A stretch of 9,478 nt of DNA from assembly GCA_964453155.1 (NCBI GenBank), contig CAYVQU010000190.1, forward strand, positions 1-9,478, given 5' to 3'. The DNA is from CAYVQU01 sp964453155. Its GTDB lineage: Bacteria; Chloroflexota; Anaerolineae; Anaerolineales; UBA11858. The position numbers and the translations under genes are program-made. Below are positions 1-7,752 of the stretch, piece by piece (position 1 is the first letter of the stretch; every line of letters starts with the position of its first letter). The notes beneath the pieces are model-generated. The model was given only the letters and a program-made list of their open reading frames with translations. It ran no database searches and was not told the DNA's origin.

Positions 1-1
1 C

Positions 2-3000
2 TCAGTTTGGACTGGTTTACCATGTTCACCCCTTATTGTGAATAGACTCTATGATTTATACGGACCAACCGAAGATACAGTTTACACCACCTTTGCTTTG
101 CGGGCTGCCGCTGGCACTGAAACGATTGGGCGCCCAATTCATAATACTCAGGTATTTGTATTAGATAAATTCTTACAACCCGTTCCAATTGGGGTGATTG
201 GAGAGATTTTTATTGCTGGTGCTGGTTTAGCCCGAGAATATTGGCAGCGCCCGGCATTAACGGCCGAGCGGTTTATCCCTAACCCCTTTAGTTCAACACC
301 AGGTTCCCGTTTATATCGCACGGGAGATTTAGCAAAACAATTGCCCGATGGGAATCTCGTTTTTATTGGCCGGGCAGATTCACAGATAAAAATTCGTGGT
401 TTTCGGATTGAAATTGGGGAAATTGAAGCCGTGCTAATCCAGCACGACCAGATCGCCGAGGCTGTTGTTATCCTGGATGAGTCTGGCAGTGAAAGTAGAT
501 TGACAGCATATCTGGTGTTATCCGAAGAAGTGACGAATGACCAACTGCGGACTCATCTAACGCAGAAACTCCCCAATTACATGGTACCAGCCGAGTTTGT
601 CAGTTTGACGACCTTGCCTCGAACGCCAAATGGAAAGATCGATCGGCAGGCACTATCTCCGCTGGCTGGTTCTCGATCTGATCGGGAGAAGGAAATCCGC
701 CTCCCTCGCAATCCTATTGAAAATAAATTGGTAGCCATCTGGCGTTCAATTTTGGGTTTGAATGAAATTGGGATAAATGATGATTTCTTTGAAATTGGTG
801 GTCATTCCTTGTTGGCAACTCGGGTGGTTACTCGTATTCGAGCCGATTTTGATCCCACCTTTTCTGTGCGGACCATTTTTGAGGCCCCCACAATTGCTGA
901 GCTGGCAACCCAATTGCGAACGATGGAGCCTGGTAAAGAAATTTCGACCGAACTTGTAAGCCAACCCACACTTCGGACCGGTGATTTGCCTTTGTCGTTT
1001 GCGCAACGCCGGTTGTGGTTCTTGGACCAATATGAAAAGGATCTAATTGCGTACAATGTGCCCCAAGCGTATCGTCTGACCGGAAAACTCGATCCAGCGA
1101 CTTTGGAAAAATGTCTGACAGAAATCCTTCGCCGGCACGAATCTTTGCGAACCACATTTATTGCCAAAAACGGAGAACCTTTTCAGATCATTAATCCCCC
1201 AAAACCTTTTTCGCTTACAAGGGTGGATTTACGGTCGGTACCCGAGCCCGAACGTCTGGCTCGATTGCAAGAAACCTTGGTTTCGATTGCCCGTCAGCCG
1301 TTCGATTTGACGAAAAGCGTGTTTAATGCAGCCCTTATCAACCTGGCAGATGAAGATCATGCGCTTTTGATCAATATCCATCACATTGCCTCCGATGGCT
1401 GGTCTCAAAACCTGGTATACAAGGAACTCAGTCATTTTTATTCCGTTTTTGCAGAGGGGGAGGCTTCGCTATTTCCTGATTTAAAAATCCAGTATTGTGA
1501 TTATGCCGTCTGGCAGAAAAATTGGTTCGAGGAAAACGAATTTTCGGATCAGCTTCAATATTGGCAGCAAAAACTAACCGGTACCCCGCTGTTAGCATTA
1601 ACTACTGACTATCCCCGGCCCCAGCTGCAAACGTATGATGGTGCCCAGTTTTCGTTTACAATCCCAGCAGATTTATCGACCCAATTTACGCGGCTCTGTC
1701 GCTTAGAAAATGTCACCTTATATATGGGGTTGTTAGCCGTTTTCAACATTTTGTTACAACGCTATTCTGGACAGGGGGATATCGCAATTGGGTCGCCCAT
1801 CGCTAACCGCAATCGGAAAGAAATTGAAGATTTGATTGGGTTCTTTGTCAATACGCTCGTGTTGCGGACCAAGCTTCAGGCGGATATGACGTTTTCTGAA
1901 TTGTGTTCTCAAGTCCGCGAGACCGCGGTAGAAGCTTTTACCTATCATGAAATACCATTCGAAATGGTGGTTGATGCCATCAATCCACCTCGAGACCTCA
2001 GCCGGAATCCACTTTTCCAGGTACTATTTGCAGTTCAGAATGCACCCCAATATGATCTCAATTTGGCCGACTTACAAGTTGCATCCATCGAATTCGATAC
2101 CGGTATCACGCATTTTGATATCGAACTTCATATTCAACCCCAAGATGACGACTTGGAAGGACGTATTCTGTATAATACGGCTCTTTTCCGACGGAGCCGT
2201 ATTGAGCGTATGAGCGCTCAATTTATAAACTTGATCAGGGGGGTGGTAGCAAACCCCCATCAGCGCATATCTCGCTATTCACTTCTGTCAACATCAGGCC
2301 AAGAGAATTTGTTGCGAACCTGGCGTGGGAGGCAAACTGAGTGCGCAAAGGCTGATTGGCTGTTGACCCAATTTGAAAAACACGCGGCTCAGTTTGGAGA
2401 AACACCAGCGGTTTCAGGTTTCGCTGGTAAAAAAACTCAGGCATGGACGTATCGCGAGCTTGAGATCAAATCCAATCAACTTGCCCATTATTTGCAACGA
2501 CAGGGAATTGGACCCGATGACTGTGTGGGAATCTTTGTTAAACCCTCGCCGGAAATGGTTGTGGCAGTGTTGGGTATTCTCAAAGCTGGAGGGGCTTATT
2601 TTCCTCTCGACCCCAGTTATCCCCTCGATCGTCTGGCATATATGGCCGCTGATACCCGGCCAAAAATCATATTAACGCAGTCGGATATGATCCCTAATCT
2701 TCCAATTCATTCAGCCCAACTCGTGTGTTTAGATGACGAATGGGATCAAATCAATTTAGAGGTGGATGAACCCCCCACGCGCCCTCTGACGCCCGACAAC
2801 CTGATTTATGTGCTGTATACCTCCGGATCTACCGGGCAACCTAAGGGAGTAGGCATGACTTATCGCGCCATGACCAATCTGATTGCCTGGGAACTTGCTC
2901 ATTCGGCGATAACTTCTGGCGGAAAAACCATCCAGTTCAGTCCAATAAGCTTCGATGCTAGTTTTGTTGAAATTTTCATGCCGCTGTGTTCCGGAGGTAC

Positions 3001-4198
3001 GATCGTGCTGACGGATGAATTTGCTCGCAAAGATCCAGCCCAATTAGCAGCTGATATTTCAGCGAATGACATTCAACGCTTAAACTTACCTTATGCCGCC
3101 CTGCACGCCTTAAGTTCGGAATGTACCGAATTTGAGAATTATCCGCGCCGAGTTGTCGAGATTTTTAGTACCGCCGAACAGTTAAAAATCTCTCCCTTTG
3201 TGCGAAAATTTTTCTCCAATCTCCCCGATTGTAAATTGCAAAATCAATATGGGCCTACCGAAACGCATGTGGTTACGGCAAAATCAATGGATACCGATAT
3301 TGATGAATGGCCCAAATTCCCCACAATCGGCCGTCCGATTGATAACACCACAATTTTGATCCTCGATGATCATTACCAGATGGTCCCCATTGGTGTTCCC
3401 GGCAATCTTTACATTAGCGGCGATAATTTAGCGCGTGGTTATCTTAATCGGCCAGCATTAACCGCTGATCGCTTTGTCCCTAATCCGTTTGGTGAAATAC
3501 CTGGAGAGCGAATGTATAAGACCGGTGATGTTGCTCTTTACCGTGATAATGGCGATATTGAATTTTTGGGCCGCAAAGATTTCCAGGTCAAATTGCGCGG
3601 TTATCGGATTGAACTCGGTGAAATTGAAGCCGTGGTACATCAATTTCCGGGCATCAAAGATGTGGTTGTTGTGCTGTCGGGGGAGACCTATGCCGAGAAA
3701 CAGTTGGTGGCCTATCTGGTTCCGCAAAAACCAACAGGTTTTCCAATTGAAGACTTGCGGGCAGTTCTAAAAGCAAAACTCCCCGAATATATGGTGCCAA
3801 CGAATTTCGTTGTTCTCACAGAGTTGCCGCTGACATCGTCGGGAAAGATCGACCGGCGGGCACTTCCCGAACCTGAGCGGACCCGCCCCGCTTTGATGGT
3901 CGAGTATCAACCCCCGCAAACAGACACTGAGAAACGCCTGGCCGCGATTTGGGAGGCAATTCTAGGTGTTGAGACCATTGGCGTCCATGATAATTTCTTC
4001 GAATTGGGTGGAAATTCGCTGCTCGCTTTACAGGTTGTATCTCGAATTCGGACTCAATTGAAAATTGAAACCAATATTCGTGCTTTTTTCCAAGCTCCAA
4101 CGATCTACGAATTGGGAATGTTAGCTAGTATGGTCATACAAAATGAACCGCGCGCCGATCACAAAGAAACCCATGCGAGGGAAGTTGGCCGGATATGA
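2..4198 (+). CDS. NRPS, 5'-truncated: (A)-PCP-C-A-PCP
   Basis: Multi-modular non-ribosomal peptide synthetase; the 5' end lies outside the window. The frame is open to the left edge, so the GTG at 38, inside an adenylation domain just before LYGPTE, is not a real start. Residues below count from that GTG. Partial A domain about 1-212: LYGPTE, YRTGDL, GRADSQIKIRGFRI, and the A10 lysine in NGKIDRQ (200). PCP about 225-295: GGHSLLA, with the phosphopantetheine Ser at 257 (nt 806-808). C domain about 317-760: LSFAQRRLWFL, RRHESLRTTF, active site HHIASDG (448-454), IGFFVNT. Complete A domain about 780-1290: YTSGSTGQPKG (927), FDAS (Asp 973), NQYGPTE (1069), YKTGD (1160), SSGKIDRR (Lys 1270). PCP about 1296-1362: GGNSLLA, Ser 1327. 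A roughly 24-residue polar tail follows; there is no thioesterase, so the chain must pass to another protein, probably the next gene's. Condensation motifs look like the L-accepting (LCL) type. Amino-acid specificity is not assigned. Confidence 0.96.
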   Translation, partial: SVWTGLPCSPLIVNRLYDLYGPTEDTVYTTFALRAAAGTETIGRPIHNTQVFVLDKFLQPVPIGVIGEIFIAGAGLAREYWQRPALTAERFIPNPFSSTPGSRLYRTGDLAKQLPDGNLVFIGRADSQIKIRGFRIEIGEIEAVLIQHDQIAEAVVILDESGSESRLTAYLVLSEEVTNDQLRTHLTQKLPNYMVPAEFVSLTTLPRTPNGKIDRQALSPLAGSRSDREKEIRLPRNPIENKLVAIWRSILGLNEIGINDDFFEIGGHSLLATRVVTRIRADFDPTFSVRTIFEAPTIAELATQLRTMEPGKEISTELVSQPTLRTGDLPLSFAQRRLWFLDQYEKDLIAYNVPQAYRLTGKLDPATLEKCLTEILRRHESLRTTFIAKNGEPFQIINPPKPFSLTRVDLRSVPEPERLARLQETLVSIARQPFDLTKSVFNAALINLADEDHALLINIHHIASDGWSQNLVYKELSHFYSVFAEGEASLFPDLKIQYCDYAVWQKNWFEENEFSDQLQYWQQKLTGTPLLALTTDYPRPQLQTYDGAQFSFTIPADLSTQFTRLCRLENVTLYMGLLAVFNILLQRYSGQGDIAIGSPIANRNRKEIEDLIGFFVNTLVLRTKLQADMTFSELCSQVRETAVEAFTYHEIPFEMVVDAINPPRDLSRNPLFQVLFAVQNAPQYDLNLADLQVASIEFDTGITHFDIELHIQPQDDDLEGRILYNTALFRRSRIERMSAQFINLIRGVVANPHQRISRYSLLSTSGQENLLRTWRGRQTECAKADWLLTQFEKHAAQFGETPAVSGFAGKKTQAWTYRELEIKSNQLAHYLQRQGIGPDDCVGIFVKPSPEMVVAVLGILKAGGAYFPLDPSYPLDRLAYMAADTRPKIILTQSDMIPNLPIHSAQLVCLDDEWDQINLEVDEPPTRPLTPDNLIYVLYTSGSTGQPKGVGMTYRAMTNLIAWELAHSAITSGGKTIQFSPISFDASFVEIFMPLCSGGTIVLTDEFARKDPAQLAADISANDIQRLNLPYAALHALSSECTEFENYPRRVVEIFSTAEQLKISPFVRKFFSNLPDCKLQNQYGPTETHVVTAKSMDTDIDEWPKFPTIGRPIDNTTILILDDHYQMVPIGVPGNLYISGDNLARGYLNRPALTADRFVPNPFGEIPGERMYKTGDVALYRDNGDIEFLGRKDFQVKLRGYRIELGEIEAVVHQFPGIKDVVVVLSGETYAEKQLVAYLVPQKPTGFPIEDLRAVLKAKLPEYMVPTNFVVLTELPLTSSGKIDRRALPEPERTRPALMVEYQPPQTDTEKRLAAIWEAILGVETIGVHDNFFELGGNSLLALQVVSRIRTQLKIETNIRAFFQAPTIYELGMLASMVIQNEPRADHKETHAREVGRI
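2174..2203. repeat. 10-bp perfect inverted repeat inside NRPS coding region
   Basis: AATACGGCTC (2174-2183) is the exact reverse complement of GAGCCGTATT (2194-2203), with a ten-base spacer. G-U wobbles could add a pair on each side in RNA (2173/2204 and 2184/2193). It lies near the end of the condensation domain of the first NRPS gene, encoding the stretch around YNTALFRRSR. There is no T-run after it, so it is not a standard terminator. It may form an mRNA hairpin or simply be chance. Confidence 0.6.
4177..4198 (+). promoter_or_regulatory. RBS and ATGA translational-coupling junction
   Basis: A purine-rich GAGGGAAG at 4177-4184 lies ten bases before the ATG at 4195. The ATG overlaps the stop of the upstream NRPS in an ATGA quartet (4195-4198). 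This arrangement usually gives termination-reinitiation coupling and helps keep interacting synthetases at equal amounts. The Shine-Dalgarno core (AGGG) sits a little far from the start, so reinitiation may matter more than fresh ribosome binding (inference). Confidence 0.6.
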
Positions 4199-7100
4199 AA
4201 ACGAGTGAATTCATTGCTGACCTGAAAAGCAAAGGGATTAAGTTGTGGGCCGATGGTGATGAACTGGCTTTTTGCGCGCCTTCAGGGCAAATGACTCCAG
4301 ACCTATTGGCTGAATTAAAGAGTCGTAAAGCTGACATATTAGCGCTACTGGGTGAGTTTGAGTTACTAATGGGTAATGAAGATTTCCCGCTTGGGCCTGT
4401 TCCGCGGGAAGCTGATTTCCCGCTTTCATTTGCCCAACAACGGTTATGGTTCTTATATCGGTGGGATCCAGAGAGTCCGGCCTACAATCTTTCGATGGCA
4501 TATCGATTGGTTGGCCGGCTGAATGTTTCTGCACTCGAAAAGAGTTTGACCGAAGTTTTTCGCCGCCACGAAGCGTTACGAACCACATTTCCCCTTCAGG
4601 ATGACGAACCCATCCAATTTGTAAACTCCATCGAGGCCGCAAAACTGACCCAGATTAATTTTACGCACATTGCAGCTAAAGATAAATCGGAGAAAATTCG
4701 TCAGTTTGTGCGTTCGGCTGTGGTCAAGCCATTTGTACTGGAGACTGGCCCCTTATTCCAAATGATGTTGATCGCAGTTCATGACGATGAATACATCCTG
4801 TTGGCAAACATGCACCACATCATCTCAGACGGCTGGTCTTTAGGGATTTTGTTTAGCGAAATCACCCATTTTTATCGGGCCTTTGATTTGGGAATACAAC
4901 CTACATTGCCCGATTTGCCACTTCAATATTTAGATTATTCTATTTGGCAGCGAAACTGGCTGACAGGGAAAATTTTGGAGAATCAGCTTCAATATTGGTC
5001 CGATAAACTGAAATCGGCTCCCAATTTTGAGCTGCCGACCGACCATCCCCGTCCCGCCACGTTTACCTATGATGGTGATACATTTTCAGTAGATTTTTCC
5101 CTTGAATTATCCTCAGCACTGCGAACACTTAGTCGCGGGCAGAATATTTCATTGTTTATGGTCTTGCTGACCGGTTTTGAAGTTTTGCTGTATCGCTATA
5201 CCGGCCAAGATGATCTCCTCGTTGGTACCTTTAGCGCCAATCGTACTCGGACGGAAATTGAGAACGTAATCGGCTTTTTTATCAACACGGTGGTATTAAG
5301 GACGGATCTACCTGGCGCGCCGACGTTTCGGGAAGCTTTGGAGCGGGTAAGTTCAGTGGCTTTAGAAGCTTTTGCCCATCAAGATGTGCCTTTTGAAAAA
5401 ATTGTTCAGGAATTTCATCCTGATCGCGACCCCAGCCGGTCACCATTTTTCCAGGTTTCTTTCTTGCTCCAGAACTTTCCAGGCTCCCCTTTTGAATTAT
5501 CCGGGCTAGAAGTGTATCCTTATCATATTGAATCTTCACTGACAAAGTATGATTTGTCTTTTATTATGTGGGAAAAACCAGATGGCTGTTTGCAGCTCGC
5601 GATAAATTACAATACCAATCTGTTTAATGCCGATACCATCGCGCGTTTGGCTCAGAATTTTCAAACTTTGTTAGCGAATGCTCTTACTGATATTGAGCAA
5701 AACATTGCCGATATATCGATACTGACCCCCACTGACTATCATAGAATGATCTCGGAATGGAATGCAGCTAAGGTTCCGTGGCCTCCAGATATGACTATTC
5801 TGACCCTCTTCGAGGCTCAGGCCAACAAAACACCCGCTGAAATCGCGATTGTATTTCAGGATCAAACCATCACCTATCAAGACCTGAATGCCCGCGCTAA
5901 CCGGGTGGCAGCGTTTTTACTCGCTCAGGGAGCCAGCCCAGAAACTCGGGTTGCGGTCGCCCTAAACCGTTCTATTGATGCAATCATCACATTTTTAGGG
6001 ATCATGAAAAGTGGGGCGGCTTTTGTTCCATTGGATATCACTTTTCCGCCGGACCGATTAGCTTTCATCATTGCTGATTCCGGTGCCATGGGGGTAATCG
6101 TCCATGACGAAATTCGGTCGCAGCTGCCTGAACTAGATATTCCGTTGTACCCGTTGGAAAGTATGCTGCAAACCGTGGAAATTTCAGCAGAATATTACCC
6201 AATTCAGGATAGAAATCCTGATTACCTAGCTTATATTATGTATACGTCTGGATCTACGGGGCAGCCCAAAGGGGTATTAGTTACTCATAAAAATATTATT
6301 GGATTTTTATGGGGTTATAAACAGGTCAACCAAGATGGATCCTGGCGAGTTGGTACCACGGTCGCCCCCTTTAGTTTTGATACTTCGATTGATGAGATTT
6401 ATTCCACTTTGTGTTTTGGGGGCACCCTGCATATTATTTTGCCCGAAGAGAGCGCGGATCCCGAATATTTTGCCCGGTATTTAATAGATCATGCGATTAC
6501 AACTTCATATGTTGTTCCAGATTTCTTGGAGGATATCGCCGATCATTTGCGTTCTTCTACGGACCAACTTCAACTTGAATGTTTGATCACTGGACTAGCC
6601 CCAAAAAAGGAACGGGTTTTGCAATGCTGCCGCGATCTCTCACCCGATCTTCGTATTTTGAATGCCTATGGTCCAACTGAAGTGACTTATGGAGCCACCG
6701 CTTATGTCTTTGATGGCGTTCAAGATCCTGAGAACGAAGTTCCGATCGGGGTGCCATTTCCAAATTATGAAGTTTACATTGTGGATCAGAACTTACAGCC
6801 AGTGCCAATTGGGGTTGTCGGTGAGTTGCTAATTGGTGGGGTGGGAGTGGCGCGCGGCTATGACAAACAACCAGCATTAACCGCGGAAAAATTTATTCCC
6901 GATCCCTTTAGTGACCGTCCTGGCAGCCGGTTATACTGCACCGGTGATTTAACCCGGTACCTGCCCGATGGAAATATCGAATTTTTAGGCCGGAGTGATA
7001 ATCAAGTCAAAGTACGCGGATATCGAATTGAATTAGGTGAAATTGAATCAGTATTATTGCAAAATCCAGTAGTAAACCGAGCTGTGGTTGTAGTGAACGA

Positions 7101-7638
7101 ACCTGAGCCAGGAGATAAAAGATTGGTTGCTTACGTGCAACCCGCCAGTAAGAAAAGTCCAAACCCAAAATCCCTGCGGGAAAGTGCGGAGGCCAAATTG
7201 CCAGGTTATATGGTCCCAAATTATTTTATGGTTTTGGATGAGTTTCCGCTAATGTCCAATGGCAAAGTTAATCGTCAGACTCTACCCCCACCCGAATTTT
7301 CCAGAGACTTGCTGGCAGCAGCCTATCAACCACCCGATACTCCCGAAGAAAAAATCGTCGCCACAGTTTGGCGAGATGTCTTAAATATAGAAAAAATTGG
7401 GATCCACGATAATTTTTTCGCCTTAGGAGGGCATTCACTTTTGGCAACCCAAGTCGTTTCGAGACTGCGGAAAGCTGCTCAAGTGGAACTGCCCCTTAAA
7501 TTATTTTTTGAGAATCCAACGATCGCCAAACTTAGTCGAGTAATTATTTCCACGCCCCAAAAAATTCAGGATTCCACTCGGGTGATCACTTCTGTCCAGC
7601 GAGAGAGATACAGACGTCCCAAATCCCAACAGAAATGA
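4195..7638 (+). CDS. NRPS module: TubC-type docking-C-A-PCP
   Basis: Single-module non-ribosomal peptide synthetase of 1147 residues, complete. Residues 1-55 (MKTSEFIADLKSKGIKLW onward, with LTPDLL-like and KADILALL-like segments) match the TubC N-terminal docking fold, which receives the C-terminal peptide of an upstream synthetase. This also fixes the start codon. C domain about 75-515: LSFAQQRLWFL, RRHEALRTTF, active site HHIISDG (207-213), IGFFINT, RDPSRSPFFQV; looks LCL-type. A domain about 535-1045: MYTSGSTGQPKG (Tyr 683), FDTSIDE (Asp 729), NAYGPTE (823-829), YCTGDL (914), GRSDNQVKVRGYRI, NGKVNRQ (catalytic Lys 1024). PCP about 1055-1120: GGHSLLATQ with Ser 1081 (nt 7435-7437). A basic tail of about 29 residues ending in RRPKSQQK follows; it could be a C-terminal docking peptide (inference). 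There is no thioesterase, epimerase or reductase. The ATGA overlap with the preceding NRPS implies one transcript and coupled translation. All core catalytic motifs look intact. The substrate is not assigned. Confidence 0.97.
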   Translation: MKTSEFIADLKSKGIKLWADGDELAFCAPSGQMTPDLLAELKSRKADILALLGEFELLMGNEDFPLGPVPREADFPLSFAQQRLWFLYRWDPESPAYNLSMAYRLVGRLNVSALEKSLTEVFRRHEALRTTFPLQDDEPIQFVNSIEAAKLTQINFTHIAAKDKSEKIRQFVRSAVVKPFVLETGPLFQMMLIAVHDDEYILLANMHHIISDGWSLGILFSEITHFYRAFDLGIQPTLPDLPLQYLDYSIWQRNWLTGKILENQLQYWSDKLKSAPNFELPTDHPRPATFTYDGDTFSVDFSLELSSALRTLSRGQNISLFMVLLTGFEVLLYRYTGQDDLLVGTFSANRTRTEIENVIGFFINTVVLRTDLPGAPTFREALERVSSVALEAFAHQDVPFEKIVQEFHPDRDPSRSPFFQVSFLLQNFPGSPFELSGLEVYPYHIESSLTKYDLSFIMWEKPDGCLQLAINYNTNLFNADTIARLAQNFQTLLANALTDIEQNIADISILTPTDYHRMISEWNAAKVPWPPDMTILTLFEAQANKTPAEIAIVFQDQTITYQDLNARANRVAAFLLAQGASPETRVAVALNRSIDAIITFLGIMKSGAAFVPLDITFPPDRLAFIIADSGAMGVIVHDEIRSQLPELDIPLYPLESMLQTVEISAEYYPIQDRNPDYLAYIMYTSGSTGQPKGVLVTHKNIIGFLWGYKQVNQDGSWRVGTTVAPFSFDTSIDEIYSTLCFGGTLHIILPEESADPEYFARYLIDHAITTSYVVPDFLEDIADHLRSSTDQLQLECLITGLAPKKERVLQCCRDLSPDLRILNAYGPTEVTYGATAYVFDGVQDPENEVPIGVPFPNYEVYIVDQNLQPVPIGVVGELLIGGVGVARGYDKQPALTAEKFIPDPFSDRPGSRLYCTGDLTRYLPDGNIEFLGRSDNQVKVRGYRIELGEIESVLLQNPVVNRAVVVVNEPEPGDKRLVAYVQPASKKSPNPKSLRESAEAKLPGYMVPNYFMVLDEFPLMSNGKVNRQTLPPPEFSRDLLAAAYQPPDTPEEKIVATVWRDVLNIEKIGIHDNFFALGGHSLLATQVVSRLRKAAQVELPLKLFFENPTIAKLSRVIISTPQKIQDSTRVITSVQRERYRRPKSQQK

Positions 7639-7752
7639 AGATACAGTATTACGACAATACAGTAAAATACTTCTTGGTCAAGTTTTCAACACTTTACAGT
7701 AATCACAGTTTACTGAGATTACTAATTTTTTTCTTCGCAAAATTTATGTTAA
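7639..7752 (+). promoter_or_regulatory. AT-rich intergenic control region with TACAGTA repeats
   Basis: This is the only real gap between genes. TACAGTA occurs three times on the + strand (7642-7648, 7658-7664, 7695-7701), and an inverted TACTG lies at 7711-7715. A small hairpin is also possible (GTATT 7646-7650 with AATAC 7656-7660). The repeats could be half-sites for a regulator. A weak sigma-70-like pair, TTGGTC (7675-7680) and AGTAAT (7698-7703) with 17-base spacing, can be drawn, but both boxes are poor matches. I see no clear Shine-Dalgarno before the ATG at 7753. Short AT-rich DNA produces such words easily, so the regulatory reading is tentative. Confidence 0.3.
7698..7732 (+). terminator. 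Hairpin plus T-run, probable intrinsic terminator
   Basis: AGTAATC (7698-7704) is the exact reverse complement of GATTACT (7717-7723). Inside, CAG (7706-7708) pairs with CTG (7713-7715) around TTTA, leaving one A-A mismatch on each side of the junction. The stem is followed after two A by seven T (7726-7732). Shape and place, 60 bases after the NRPS stop and 20 before the next ATG, fit a Rho-independent terminator or attenuator. The stem is AT-rich and therefore weak. The same imperfect palindrome could instead be a protein-binding operator for the downstream gene. Confidence 0.5.

Noticed and set aside
38..40. GTG as the start of the first NRPS
   Set aside because: It falls inside an adenylation domain just before LYGPTE, and the frame is open upstream; the true start lies outside the window.
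4238..4642. 134-codon open frame on the - strand, the longest antisense frame
   Set aside because: It lies wholly opposite the conserved docking and condensation coding sequence, with no recognisable domain or ribosome site; it is a shadow of the + strand gene, as are the other antisense frames.
7697..7715. LexA/SOS-box-like reading of CAGTA and TACTG words
   Set aside because: The half-sites are in the wrong order and spacing for a TACTG-N-CAGTA box; only a generic repeat can be claimed.
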